This document shows positions 34,259 to 45,033 of a DNA stretch of 64,000 nucleotides, in pieces. How positions within the stretch are numbered: position 1 is the stretch's first letter; each line of letters starts with the position of its first letter. This stretch comes from Kitasatospora azatica KCTC 9699 (GTDB lineage Bacteria > Actinomycetota > Actinomycetes > Streptomycetales > Streptomycetaceae). The stretch covers positions 3,410,001 to 3,474,000 of the forward strand of contig NZ_JQMO01000003.1 of NCBI RefSeq assembly GCF_000744785.1, written 5' to 3'. The notes beneath the pieces were generated by a model. It searched no databases and had not been told where the DNA came from. It saw nothing but the letters and a program-made list of their open reading frames with translations. A program made the translations under genes and the position numbers.

Positions 34259-35217
34259 ACCTGCTCGACACGCTGCTGCGCTGCGTCGGCGCGCTGGTGG
34301 TCTTCCTGACCTTCCCGCTGATCATCGGCCAGACCGAGCACAAGGTGATGGCCCACATGCAGGGCCGGCTCGGCCCGATGTACGCGGGCGGCTTCCACGG
34401 CTGGGCCCAGCTGGTGGCCGACGGCGTCAAGTTCGCGCAGAAGGAGGACATCGTCCCGGCCGGCGCCGACCGACGCGTCTTCCAGCTCGCGCCGGCCGTC
34501 TCGCTGCTGCCGTACCTCTTCGTGCTGCTCGCCGTCCCGGTCGGGCCGAACGGTTTCGTCGGCCAGGCGATCGACGCCGGTCTGTTCTTCGTGCTCGCCG
34601 TGATGGGCGTCGGAGTGATCGGCAAGCTGATGGCCGGCTGGGCCTCGGCGAACAAGTTCTCGCTGCTCGGCGGCCTGCGCACGGCGGCCCAGCTGATGTC
34701 CTACGAGCTGCCGATGGTGCTCGCCGCCGCCTCCGTGGCGATGGCGGCCGGCACCCTGTCGCTGACCGGGATCGTGCACGCCTTCCACTGGTGGTGGATC
34801 CCGTGGCAGGCGATCGGCGCCTTCGTCTTCTTCACGGCCGGCCTGGCCGAGCTGCAGCGGCCGCCGTTCGACATGCCGGTGGCCGACTCCGAGATCATCT
34901 TCGGCGCCTACACCGAGTACACCGGCCTGCGCTTCGCGTTCTTCCTGCTCTCCGAGTTCGCGGGCATCCTGGTCATCTGCGCGCTGACCACGGTGCTCTT
35001 CCTCGGCGGCTGGCACGGCCCGATGCCGGACAGCCTCGGCTGGCTCTGGACGCTGCTGAAGACCTTCGCGCTGGCCTTCGTGGTGATCTGGGCCCGGGTC
35101 ACCTTCCCGCGGTTGCGCGAGGACCAGCTGATGCGCTTCGCCTGGACCGGCCTGGTCCCGCTCGCGCTCGTCCAGCTCGCCCTCACCGGCATCATCAAGG
35201 TGGCGATCTCCCAGTGA
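34255..35217 (+). CDS. nuoH: NADH-quinone oxidoreductase subunit H
   Basis: A 320-residue membrane subunit with eight helices and the quinone-channel sequences MQGRLGPMYAGGFHGWAQLVADGVKFAQKED, ELQRPPFDMPVADSEIIFGAYTEYTG and WARVTFPRLREDQLM. It anchors the peripheral arm and forms part of the quinone cavity. GTG 34255 overlaps the nuoC stop. Confidence 0.96.
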   Translation: MNLLDTLLRCVGALVVFLTFPLIIGQTEHKVMAHMQGRLGPMYAGGFHGWAQLVADGVKFAQKEDIVPAGADRRVFQLAPAVSLLPYLFVLLAVPVGPNGFVGQAIDAGLFFVLAVMGVGVIGKLMAGWASANKFSLLGGLRTAAQLMSYELPMVLAAASVAMAAGTLSLTGIVHAFHWWWIPWQAIGAFVFFTAGLAELQRPPFDMPVADSEIIFGAYTEYTGLRFAFFLLSEFAGILVICALTTVLFLGGWHGPMPDSLGWLWTLLKTFALAFVVIWARVTFPRLREDQLMRFAWTGLVPLALVQLALTGIIKVAISQ

Positions 35218-35750
35218 ACCTCCCCGGCTCCGGCCTGGCCAAGGGCCTCGCCGTCACCCTGCGGACGATGACGAAGAAGACCGTCACCGCGCAGTACCCC
35301 GAGGTGCAGCCGCAGCTGCCGCCGCGCAGCCGCGGCGTGATCGGGCTGCTCGAGGAGAACTGCACGGTCTGCATGCTCTGCGCCCGCGAGTGCCCGGACT
35401 GGTGCATCTACATCGACTCGCACAAGGAGACGCTGCCGGCGGTCGACCCGAATGCCCGGGCGCGGACCCGCAATGTGCTGGACCGCTTCGCAATCGACTT
35501 CTCGCTCTGCATGTACTGCGGGATCTGCATCGAGGTCTGCCCGTTCGACGCGCTCTTCTGGTCGCCGGAGTTCGAGTACGCCGAGACCGACATCCTGGAG
35601 CTGACCCACGAGCGGGACAAGCTGCGCGAGTGGATGTGGACGGTGCCGGCCCCGCCGGCCCTGGACCCGGCCGCCGAGGAGCCCAAGGAGATCGCCGCCG
35701 CCCGCAAGGCCGCCGAGAAGCTCGCCGCCGCGGCGGGTGAGGCCTCGTGA
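35214..35750 (+). CDS. nuoI: NADH-quinone oxidoreductase subunit I (two [4Fe-4S])
   Basis: A 178-residue ferredoxin-type subunit with two CxxCxxCxxxCP motifs: CTVCMLCARECP and CMYCGICIEVCP. They bind clusters N6a and N6b. The C-terminus is an Ala/Glu/Lys helix. GTG 35214 overlaps the nuoH stop. Without NuoE/F/G in the operon, its electron source is not evident. Confidence 0.95.
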   Translation: MNLPGSGLAKGLAVTLRTMTKKTVTAQYPEVQPQLPPRSRGVIGLLEENCTVCMLCARECPDWCIYIDSHKETLPAVDPNARARTRNVLDRFAIDFSLCMYCGICIEVCPFDALFWSPEFEYAETDILELTHERDKLREWMWTVPAPPALDPAAEEPKEIAAARKAAEKLAAAAGEAS

Positions 35751-36373
35751 GTCCGCTGTTGCTCGCCGCCACCGGGCCGCTCGCGCCCGCCACCCGTGGC
35801 TTCCTCTCGCCGACCGGCGTGGAGATCGTCTTCGTCCTGGTCGGCCTCGCCGTGCTGGGCGCCGCCGTGGTCTCGGTGACCACCAAGCAGCTGGTGCACG
35901 CCGCACTCTGGCTGGTGGTCGCGCTCGGCGGCCTGGCCGTCGAGTTCCTGCTGCTCACCGCCGAGTTCGTGGCTTGGGTGCAGGTACTGATCTACCTCGG
36001 CTCGGTGGTCGTCCTGGTGCTCTTCGGTCTGATGCTCACCAAGGCGCCGATCGGCCGCTCGCCGGACGCCGACTCCAAGAACCGCTGGGTCGCCCTGGGG
36101 GTCGCGCTGGCCGCCGCCGGCACCCTGGTGACCCTGGTGGTGGACGCCTTCCGGACCTCCTGGATCGACCTCGGGGCCGGCGGCGGCAGCACCGCAGCGG
36201 TCGGCGAAAGCCTGTTCCGGTACTGGGTGCTGCCCTTCGAGGCGCTCTCGGTGCTGCTGCTCGCCGCGCTGGTCGGGGCGATCGTGCTCTCCCGGACCGG
36301 GAAGAGCACGGCCAGGCCGCGCGCGGGCAAGCCGCGCAGCACCACAGCCTCGACGACGCGGCAGGAGCGCTGA
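35747..36373 (+). CDS. nuoJ: NADH-quinone oxidoreductase subunit J
   Basis: A 208-residue membrane subunit with five helices; the third contains AEFVAWVQVLIYLGSVVVLVLFGLML, the conserved NuoJ helix with its central bend. The C-terminal tail is basic. GTG 35747 overlaps the nuoI stop; nuoK follows after 6 nt. Confidence 0.93.
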   Translation: MSPLLLAATGPLAPATRGFLSPTGVEIVFVLVGLAVLGAAVVSVTTKQLVHAALWLVVALGGLAVEFLLLTAEFVAWVQVLIYLGSVVVLVLFGLMLTKAPIGRSPDADSKNRWVALGVALAAAGTLVTLVVDAFRTSWIDLGAGGGSTAAVGESLFRYWVLPFEALSVLLLAALVGAIVLSRTGKSTARPRAGKPRSTTASTTRQER

Positions 36374-36379
36374 CCACCG

Positions 36380-36751
36380 ATGCACCTCGCCTACCCGGCC
36401 GTCCTCGCCGCGCTGCTCTTCAGCATCGGCGTGTACGGCTTGCTCGCCCGGCGCAACACCGTCCTCGTCCTGATGTCGGTCGAGCTGATGCTCAACGCCG
36501 TCAACCTCAACCTCGTCGCCTTCGACGCCTGGCTGCGCGACGCGCTGCACGCCGGGCAGGCGCTCACCCTCTTCACCATCACCGTCGCCGCCGCCGAGAT
36601 CGGTCTGGGCCTGGCCATCGTCCTGCTGGTCTTCCGGACCAAGGGCAGCGCCGACATCGACCGGCTCACCGACCTGGGCGACCGCGCCGCCGAGGTCCCG
36701 GCCCAGCCGGGAGCAGCTGACGAAGCGTCGAAGGGCCAGGCCGTCTCGTGA
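36380..36751 (+). CDS. nuoK: NADH-quinone oxidoreductase subunit K
   Basis: A 123-residue membrane subunit with three helices carrying the conserved glutamates in VELMLNAVNLNLVAF and in TVAAAEIGLGLAIVLLVF. A short polar C-terminal extension follows the third helix. Its stop overlaps the nuoL GTG. Confidence 0.94.
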   Translation: MHLAYPAVLAALLFSIGVYGLLARRNTVLVLMSVELMLNAVNLNLVAFDAWLRDALHAGQALTLFTITVAAAEIGLGLAIVLLVFRTKGSADIDRLTDLGDRAAEVPAQPGAADEASKGQAVS

Positions 36752-38730
36752 ACATCGCCCTCCCCGCGCTGGTCCCGGCGCTGCCCGCGCTCGGTGCTGC
36801 CGCCGTCTTCGCCACCGGCCGCCGCGCGCCCGGCTGGACCCGTCCGCTGGCGATCCTGCCGGTGCTGGCCGCCGCCGTGCTGGCCCTGGTCACCGCGCTG
36901 CAGCTGGGCACCGGCCGGACCCTGGACGCCGCCACCAGGCTCACCCCCACCGGTGGCCCGGACATCTCGCTGGCGATCCACCTGGACGGCTACACCTCGC
37001 TGATCACCGTCCTGGTCGGCCTGGTCGCGAGCTGCGTGCAGATCTACTCCACCGCCTACCTCAAGGCCGACCCGCGCTACCCGTCGTACGCCGCGCTGGT
37101 CTCGCTCTTCACCGCCGCGATGTTCCTGGTGGTCTACTCGGGCGACCTGATCGTGCTGCTGGTCGGCTGGGAGGTGATGGGCATCTGCTCGTACTTCCTG
37201 ATCGGCCACCACTGGGAGACCGCGGACGCCCGGGGCGCCTCGCTCAAGGCCTTCCTGGTCACCAAGCTCGGCGACGTGCCGTTCCTGTTCGGCATCTTCG
37301 TGCTGGCCGCGGACGCCCACACCTTCCGGATCTCCGGGGTGCTGGAGACGGCCGCGCACGGCGGACTGCACCACCCGACGCTGATCGCCCTGCTGCTGCT
37401 CGCCGGCGTGGCCGGCAAGAGCGCGCAGTTCCCGCTGCACACCTGGCTCCCCGACGCGATGGCCGGCCCGACCCCGGTCTCCGCGCTGATCCACGCCGCC
37501 ACCATGGTCGCGGCCGGCATCTACCTGGTGGCCCGGCTGCTGCCGGTCTTCCTGCTCTCCGGCGCCGCGCTGGTGGTGCTGTCGGTGATGGCCGCCGTGA
37601 CGATGATCGGCTCGGCCCTGTGCGCGCTGGCCCAGGACGACATCAAGCGGGTGCTCGCCTACTCCACCGTCGGCCAGCTCGGCTACATGGCCGGCGCGCT
37701 GGCCAGCGGCGACCGCGAGGCGGCCGTCTTCCACCTGGTCAGCCACGGCGCGTTCAAGGCGCTGCTGTTCCTGGCCGCCGGCGTGCTGATCCACGCCGCG
37801 CACACCAACTCGCTCTCCGCGATGGCCAAGCTGCCCGGACTGCGCGACCGGGTGCCGGACGCCCGCTGGACGCTCGGCATCGGCCTGGTCGCGCTGGTCG
37901 GCCTGCCGCCGTTCGCCGGCTTCTTCAGCAAGGAGGCGGTGTTCACCGCCGCCGAGAAGGCCGCCAACGGCGAGGCGCTGACCAACGGCGTCGGCCCGGC
38001 GGACGCGGTGCCGCAGGCGGCCGGCTGGATCGTGCTGGTCGCCGCCGCGCTGACCGCGGTGCTCACCGCCGCCTACGCGACCCGGCTGTGGCTGCTCGCC
38101 TTCCCGAGTCGGGCGGCCGCGACCGCCGCCGCGACGCCGACCCCCGAACCGGGCGCGCCCTACTCGCCCGAGCTGGACGAGGCCGACCCCGCCCACGCCG
38201 AGCCCGCCGCGATGCGCTGGCCGCTCTGGGTGCTGGCGATCCCGGCGATGGGCTTCGGTGTCGCGAGCCTGCGCACCGACTGGCTGCCCAAGCTGCTGGA
38301 CGGCGGCTCACTGCGCCCCTCGCCGGCCACCGCGGTGATCGGCACCGGCCTGGCCGTGGCCGGCGTGCTGATCTGCTGGGCCACCTGGCGGACTGTCACC
38401 GCCCGGGCCGCCAGTGCCGCCCCTGCCCGGGTGGTGGAGGCCGACCCCGGCCGCACCCTGCTCGGCCCGCTCTACGGCCCGGCCCAGCACGGCTTCCGGC
38501 TCGACCGGCTGTACAGCCTGCTCTTCGTCCGCCCGACGGTGGCCGCCGCCGAGCTGGTCAAGTTCCTCGACCGCGAGGTGATCGAGGGCTACGTCCAGGG
38601 CTCCGGCGGCGCGGCTCGGCTGCTCGGCTGGGTGGTGCGGCGCGCCCAGACCGGCAACGCCCAGACCTACCTGAGCGCACTGCTGGCCGGCGTGGTGCTG
38701 ATCGCGGTCTTCGTGGCGGTGGGCGCATGA
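36748..38730 (+). CDS. nuoL: NADH-quinone oxidoreductase subunit L (proton pump)
   Basis: A 660-residue antiporter-like subunit (typical length 610-660). Conserved features include GWEVMGICSYFLIGHHW, the Lys/His helix KSAQFPLHTWLPDAMAGPTPVSALIHAATMVAAG and DDIKRVLAYSTVGQLGYM. The C-terminal lateral helix region follows a variable Pro/Ala segment near 455-475. GTG 36748 overlaps the nuoK stop. Its stop overlaps the start of a 31-codon ORF. Confidence 0.96.
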   Translation: MNIALPALVPALPALGAAAVFATGRRAPGWTRPLAILPVLAAAVLALVTALQLGTGRTLDAATRLTPTGGPDISLAIHLDGYTSLITVLVGLVASCVQIYSTAYLKADPRYPSYAALVSLFTAAMFLVVYSGDLIVLLVGWEVMGICSYFLIGHHWETADARGASLKAFLVTKLGDVPFLFGIFVLAADAHTFRISGVLETAAHGGLHHPTLIALLLLAGVAGKSAQFPLHTWLPDAMAGPTPVSALIHAATMVAAGIYLVARLLPVFLLSGAALVVLSVMAAVTMIGSALCALAQDDIKRVLAYSTVGQLGYMAGALASGDREAAVFHLVSHGAFKALLFLAAGVLIHAAHTNSLSAMAKLPGLRDRVPDARWTLGIGLVALVGLPPFAGFFSKEAVFTAAEKAANGEALTNGVGPADAVPQAAGWIVLVAAALTAVLTAAYATRLWLLAFPSRAAATAAATPTPEPGAPYSPELDEADPAHAEPAAMRWPLWVLAIPAMGFGVASLRTDWLPKLLDGGSLRPSPATAVIGTGLAVAGVLICWATWRTVTARAASAAPARVVEADPGRTLLGPLYGPAQHGFRLDRLYSLLFVRPTVAAAELVKFLDREVIEGYVQGSGGAARLLGWVVRRAQTGNAQTYLSALLAGVVLIAVFVAVGA

Positions 38731-38818
38731 TCCTCCGCCAGCCCGTGCTCCTCTGCCAGCCCGTGCCCCTCCGTCAGCCCGTGCCCCTCCGTCAGCCTCT
38801 GAAGGCCGGGAGCCCCCG

Positions 38819-38822
<4 letters not shown>
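38727..38822 (+). CDS. 31-residue repeat peptide coupled between nuoL and nuoM
   Basis: ATG 38727 overlaps the nuoL stop (ATGA) and the TGA at 38820-38822 overlaps the nuoM start (ATGA). The ORF encodes a six-residue repeat, (L)RQPVPL-like, in four copies, ending LKAGSPR. The DNA is four 18-bp tandem units (38733-38804), so the repeats keep the frame. Either it is a real small peptide, or translation through it serves to carry ribosomes from nuoL to nuoM. No ribosome site of its own is seen. Confidence 0.5.
38733..38804. repeat. Four tandem 18-bp repeats between nuoL and nuoM
   Basis: Units at 38733-38750, 38751-38768, 38769-38786 and 38787-38804. The core CTCCGYCAGCCCGTGC is shared by the first three, and the fourth diverges at its end. 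The period is a multiple of three and is read through in the coupled small ORF. Confidence 0.85.
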
Positions 38823-40378
<1,556 letters not shown>

Positions 40379-40381
40379 CCG

Positions 40382-41920
40382 ATGACCCTCGCCACTCACC
40401 TCCTGGGGCAGCCCACCGTGAACCTCGCCGTGTCGCACCCGGGCGCGCTCATCCAGTCCGTCGACTGGGTGGCGATCGCCCCGCCGCTGATCGCCGGCCT
40501 GGCCGCGCTGGCGGTGCTGCTCGCCGACCTGCTGCTGCCGGAGAGCCGCAAGCGGCTGCTCGGTCCGCTGACCGCCGTCGGCCTGCTGCTGGCACTGGCC
40601 GCGCTGCTGCCGCTGACCGGCGGCCGACCGCGCAGCACCTTCTGCACCGACTCGGGTTGCTCCTACGTCGCCGATCACTTCGCGCTGGCCTTCCAACTGC
40701 TCGCGCTCGGCGGTGCGCTGATCGCCGCGCTGCTCTCGCTGGCCACCGTGGACGAGCAGCGGCTGCCGGCCGGCGAGTACTGGTTCCTGCTGCTCAGCAG
40801 CGCCGCCGGGGCCGCCCTGCTGCCCGCCGCCCGCGACCTGGCCACCCTGGTGATCGCGCTGGAGGTGGTCTCGCTGCCCTCCTTCGCGCTGGTCGCGCTC
40901 AAGCGGGACGCCAAGGGCGGCGAGGCCGCGCTGAAGTTCTTCCTCTCCTCGGTCACCTCGACGGCGGTGATGCTGCTCGGCGTCGGCTTCGTCTACGCGG
41001 CCACCGGCAGCCTGCAGCTGACCGCGATCGCGGACGGCCTGCAGCACCTGCCCGGTCAGCTGAAGCCGCTGGCCGAGGCGGGCGCCATGCTGACCCTGGT
41101 CGGCTTCGCCTTCAAGGTGGCCGCCGTCCCGTTCCACTTCTGGGTGCCCGACACCTACGCCGGTGCCCCGCTGCCGGTCGCCGGCTACCTCTCGGTGGTC
41201 GGCAAGGCCGCCGGGTTCGCCGGTCTGGCGCTGGTGACCAGCATCGGCCTGCGCCCGTACGGCCACATCTGGGGCCTGCTGCTCGCCGTGCTGGCGGCCG
41301 TCACCATGACGGCGGGCAATGTGGCGGCGCTGCGCCAGCGGTCCGACTCGGCGCAGGGCGCGGTGCGGCTGCTCGCCTGGTCCTCGGTGGCCCAGGCCGG
41401 CTACCTGCTGGTCCCGCTGGCCGCCGCCGGCTACGCGGGCAGTGCCCACCCGCTGGGCGCCACCCTGGCGTACGCGCTGATCTACGGCCTGGTCAACCTG
41501 GGCGCCTTCGGGGTTGCCGCCCTGGTGGCCCGGACCAGCCCGGCCAACCGGCTGGACGACTACCAGGGCCTGTTCAGCCGCGACCGCTGGGCGGCGCTGG
41601 CGCTCGCCTTCTTCCTGCTCTGCCTGGCCGGGCTGCCGCCGGGCGTGGTCGGTCTCTTCGGCAAGGTGGTGGTCTTCCGGGCGGCCATCGACGCCGGGCT
41701 CGGCTGGCTCGCGGTGGTCATGGCGGCCAATGTGGTGATCGCTCTGTACTACTACCTGGCGTGGACCGCGAAGCTCTTCGCGCCGGCCCCGGTGCAGCTG
41801 GCTCCGGTCCGCACGCCGGCCCCGCTGGCCACCACGCTCGGCCTGACCGCGGCCGGCGCCGTGGTCCTCTCGGTGGCGCCGCAGCTGGTGCTCCAGGTGG
41901 TCTCCGGCTCGCTCTTCTAG
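40382..41920 (+). CDS. nuoN: NADH-quinone oxidoreductase subunit N (proton pump)
   Basis: A 512-residue antiporter-like membrane subunit with IALEVVSLPSFALVAL, FKVAAVPFHFWVPDTYAGAPLPVAGYLSVVGKAAG and LAWSSVAQAGYLLVPLA. It starts 3 nt after the nuoM stop and is the last nuo gene. About fourteen helices are expected. The operon therefore encodes the membrane arm (A, H, J, K, L, M, N) plus B, C and I only. Confidence 0.96.
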   Translation: MTLATHLLGQPTVNLAVSHPGALIQSVDWVAIAPPLIAGLAALAVLLADLLLPESRKRLLGPLTAVGLLLALAALLPLTGGRPRSTFCTDSGCSYVADHFALAFQLLALGGALIAALLSLATVDEQRLPAGEYWFLLLSSAAGAALLPAARDLATLVIALEVVSLPSFALVALKRDAKGGEAALKFFLSSVTSTAVMLLGVGFVYAATGSLQLTAIADGLQHLPGQLKPLAEAGAMLTLVGFAFKVAAVPFHFWVPDTYAGAPLPVAGYLSVVGKAAGFAGLALVTSIGLRPYGHIWGLLLAVLAAVTMTAGNVAALRQRSDSAQGAVRLLAWSSVAQAGYLLVPLAAAGYAGSAHPLGATLAYALIYGLVNLGAFGVAALVARTSPANRLDDYQGLFSRDRWAALALAFFLLCLAGLPPGVVGLFGKVVVFRAAIDAGLGWLAVVMAANVVIALYYYLAWTAKLFAPAPVQLAPVRTPAPLATTLGLTAAGAVVLSVAPQLVLQVVSGSLF

Positions 41921-42047
41921 GACCGACCGGGCTGCGGCACCCGTGCTCACGTGGGAGGAAGGGAACCCGGGCCCCGACCTCCTCCGTTGACCATGCACGA
42001 GGGATGTGAACAGAGGGCTTCCCACCGCACCACTTGGAGGGGCCGCC

Positions 42048-42908
42048 GTGCACCGCCAGCACAACGGACTGAGAACAGCCGTCCTACTCGGCGGACTGTC
42101 GGCACTGATCCTGGTGATCGGCAGCTTCTTCGGGCGGACCGGACTGATCATCGGCCTGCTGATTGCTGTGGCCACCAACGGCTACGCCTACTGGAACAGC
42201 GACAAGCTGGCCCTGCGCGCGATGCGGGCCCGCCCGGTCAGCGAGATCGAGGCGCCCGGCCTGTACCGGATCGTCCGCGAACTCTCCACCTCCGCGCGGC
42301 AGCCGATGCCCCGCCTCTACATCTCCCCGACCGAGGCACCGAACGCCTTCGCCACCGGCCGCAACCCGCGCAACGCCGCCGTCTGCTGCACCGACGGCAT
42401 CCTGCGGCTGCTGGACGAGCGCGAGCTGCGCGGTGTGATCGGCCATGAACTCAGCCACGTCTACAACCGCGACATCCTGATCTCGTCGGTGGCCGGAGCG
42501 CTGGCCTCGGTGATCATGTTCCTGGTGCAATTCGCCTGGCTGATCCCGTCCGGCCGCGACGAGGACGACGACGGACCCGGGCTCTTCGGCATGCTCGCCA
42601 TCATGATCCTGGGCCCGCTCGCCGCTTCGCTGATCCAACTGGCCGTCAGCCGCTCCCGCGAGTACCAGGCCGACGCCGACGGCGCCCGGATCACCGGTGA
42701 TCCGCTGGCCCTGGCCAGTGCGCTGCGCAAGCTGGAAGCCGGCACCCAGCGGCTGCCGCTGCCGGCCGAGCCGCAGATCCAGACGGCCAGTCACATGATG
42801 ATCGCCAGCCCGTTCGGCGCAGGCCAGGCGGGCACCCGACTGTTCTCCACCCACCCGCCGATGGGCGAGCGGATCGCCCGCCTGGAACGCATGGCCGGCC
42901 GCCGCTGA
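42048..42908 (+). CDS. htpX: HtpX-like membrane zinc metalloprotease
   Basis: A 286-residue M48-family protease. Two N-terminal helices (about 10-45), the zinc motif GHELSHVYNRD (HExxH), two further helices (about 155-215) and the third ligand region SREYQADADGA. It degrades damaged membrane proteins. GTG 42048 is chosen because GGAGGGG is directly upstream and the N-terminus matches HtpX. It follows nuoN by 127 nt; membrane-protein quality control next to a respiratory operon is plausible. Confidence 0.94.
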   Translation: MHRQHNGLRTAVLLGGLSALILVIGSFFGRTGLIIGLLIAVATNGYAYWNSDKLALRAMRARPVSEIEAPGLYRIVRELSTSARQPMPRLYISPTEAPNAFATGRNPRNAAVCCTDGILRLLDERELRGVIGHELSHVYNRDILISSVAGALASVIMFLVQFAWLIPSGRDEDDDGPGLFGMLAIMILGPLAASLIQLAVSRSREYQADADGARITGDPLALASALRKLEAGTQRLPLPAEPQIQTASHMMIASPFGAGQAGTRLFSTHPPMGERIARLERMAGRR

Positions 42909-42930
42909 CCCCGAGCTCTCGGAGATCTCC

Positions 42931-43221
42931 TTGTTCGCCGTCACCCTCACCTACACCGCACCGCTGGACCGCATCGACGCGCTGCTGCCGGAGCACGTCG
43001 CCTGGCTGGACCGGCACTACGCCACCGGCGCGCTGCTCGCCTCCGGCCGCCAGGTGCCCCGCACCGGGGGCGTGATCCTGGCCCGCGCCGTCAACCGCCA
43101 GGCGTTGGACGCCATCCTCGCCGAGGACCCGTTCGGCCGCGCCGGGGTGGCCGAGTACCAGGTGGTCGAGTTCACCCCGACCAAGGCGGCACCGGGGCTC
43201 GGGGCGCTGCTCGAGGGGTGA
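42931..43221 (+). CDS. YciI-like protein
   Basis: A 96-residue ferredoxin-fold protein of the YciI family: MFAVTLTYTAPLDRIDALLPEHVAWLDRHYATGALLASG includes the conserved Arg/His-Asp region of the family, and FGRAGVAEYQVVEFTP near the end. Enzymatic role unknown. TTG 42931 with GGAG seven bases before. It follows htpX by 22 nt, probably cotranscribed. Confidence 0.88.
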   Translation: MFAVTLTYTAPLDRIDALLPEHVAWLDRHYATGALLASGRQVPRTGGVILARAVNRQALDAILAEDPFGRAGVAEYQVVEFTPTKAAPGLGALLEG

Positions 43222-43374
43222 GCCCCGATGCTGGAGGGGCTCGGCGGCTCGGACTTGGGCCAACGCTCACCCGCCGGTCGGGCCTCGGCCGCCTGACCCA
43301 TCCCGCCGGTTCACCGGGCGGGGAAGGGAGCGCTGGGGCGGGCCGACCGGCCTGCGGGAGCGGAGGGGACCACC

Positions 43375-45006
43375 ATGTGCGTCAACGGGACCTGCGGGCA
43401 GCACGAGCCGCCGGAGCATGATGGGCCGGCGGAGCAGCACGGGTCGGCGGACCGGCATGCCGCGCCGGACCGGCGGGCGCTGCTGCGCGGGGGTCTGCTG
43501 GCCGGCGCGGCCACCGCGCTGACCCTGGCACCGGTCTCCTTCGCGGCCGCCGAGACACCGGGCGGCACCCCCGGCAGCACCAGCAGGACCTTGACCGGCC
43601 ACCTGGACACCGGCGTGGCCGACTTCGTCTACCTGCCCGTCGAGGTCCCCGAGGGGGTCCGGGAGATCGCCGTCTCCTACAGCTACGACAAGCCCGCCGT
43701 CCCCGCCGGCACCCCGGGCAACTCCTGTGACATCGGCATCTTCGACGAGCGCGGCACCGAACTCGGCGGCGACGGCTTCCGCGGCTGGTCCGGCGGATTC
43801 CGCACCTCCTTCGCGATCAGCAACTCCGCGGCCACCCCCGGCTACCTGCCGGGCCCGGTCAACGAGGGGACCTGGCACATCGTGCTGGGCCCCTACCAGG
43901 TCGCGCCCCAGGGCCTCGACTACCAGGTCCAGGTGACCCTCTCGTTCGGTGAGCCCGGTCCGGACGCGCCGGTGAACTACCCGGCGGACCGGGCCAAGGG
44001 GCGCGGCCGCGCCTGGTACCGCGGTGACTGCCACCTGCACACCGTCTACTCGGACGGCCGTCGGCTGCCCGAGGAGGTGGCCGCCGGAGCGCGGGCGGCC
44101 GGCCTGGACTTCATGGTCTCCACGGACCACAACACCTCGGCCTCGCACGCCGTCTGGGGCCCGCTGGCCGGCCCCGACCTGCTGATCATCACCGGCGAGG
44201 AGATCACCACCCGCAACGGCCACTGGCTGGCGCTCGGCCTGGAGCCGGGCGAGTGGGTCGACTGGCGCTACCGGGCCCGGGACAACGCCTTCGCCCGGTT
44301 CGCCCGCCAGGTGCACCGCTCCGGCGGCCTGGTGGTGCCCGCCCACCCGTACTGCCCGTACGTCGCCTGCCAGTGGAAGTTCGGCTACCAGGGGGCCGAC
44401 CTGGTCGAGGTGTGGAACGGCCCGTGGACCTACGACGACGAGTCCGCGGTGGACTCCTGGGACTCGCACCTGGCCGAGGACCTGCGGGCCGGCCGGCCGT
44501 GGCTGCCGGCCATGGGCAACAGCGACGCGCACAGCGTCCCGCAGGTGATCGGCTCCCCGCACAACGTGGTGCTGGCCGAGGACCTGACCCGGGACCAGAT
44601 CCTGGACGGCCTGCGCTCCGGACGCAGCTGGCTGGCCGAGTCCGCCGCCGTGCAACTGGAGTTCACCGCCACCGGGCACGGCCGGCAGGCCGGCATCGGG
44701 GAGCGGCTGACGCTGCCGGCCGACGCGCCGGTGGATGTGCGGCTGACGGTCTCCGGTGTGCCGAACGGCACGGTGCGGTTCATCACCGACGAGGGCCAGC
44801 TGCACCAGGAGTCGCTGCCCGCCGCCGGAGCCGGCACCGTCAGCTGGCGCACCACGGCCTCGCTGGCCGGCTACGTCCGGGCGGAGGTCCGCCACCCGCT
44901 GGCCGACGGCACCCCGGGCAAGGGCAACGCGATGGGCCCGGCGCTGCCCTGGGGGCCGATGGCGGCGCTCACCAATCCGATCCTGCTCAGCGCCGAGCAG
45001 CGGTAG
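43375..45006 (+). CDS. Tat-exported PHP-family metallophosphoesterase (CehA/McbA-like)
   Basis: A 543-residue protein. The N-terminus has a twin-arginine signal (DRRALLRGGLLAGAATALTLAP). A beta-rich region (about 70-200) precedes the PHP metal domain with YRGDCHLHTVYSDGR, MVSTDHNTSASH, HPYCPY and GNSDAH. PHP proteins are trinuclear-metal phosphoesterases; CehA and McbA relatives cleave aryl esters and carbamates. Tat export agrees with a cofactor-bound folded enzyme. The substrate is unknown. Confidence 0.88.
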   Translation: MCVNGTCGQHEPPEHDGPAEQHGSADRHAAPDRRALLRGGLLAGAATALTLAPVSFAAAETPGGTPGSTSRTLTGHLDTGVADFVYLPVEVPEGVREIAVSYSYDKPAVPAGTPGNSCDIGIFDERGTELGGDGFRGWSGGFRTSFAISNSAATPGYLPGPVNEGTWHIVLGPYQVAPQGLDYQVQVTLSFGEPGPDAPVNYPADRAKGRGRAWYRGDCHLHTVYSDGRRLPEEVAAGARAAGLDFMVSTDHNTSASHAVWGPLAGPDLLIITGEEITTRNGHWLALGLEPGEWVDWRYRARDNAFARFARQVHRSGGLVVPAHPYCPYVACQWKFGYQGADLVEVWNGPWTYDDESAVDSWDSHLAEDLRAGRPWLPAMGNSDAHSVPQVIGSPHNVVLAEDLTRDQILDGLRSGRSWLAESAAVQLEFTATGHGRQAGIGERLTLPADAPVDVRLTVSGVPNGTVRFITDEGQLHQESLPAAGAGTVSWRTTASLAGYVRAEVRHPLADGTPGKGNAMGPALPWGPMAALTNPILLSAEQR

Positions 45007-45033
45007 TCGGCCGGGGGTTGTCACTGATCGTGG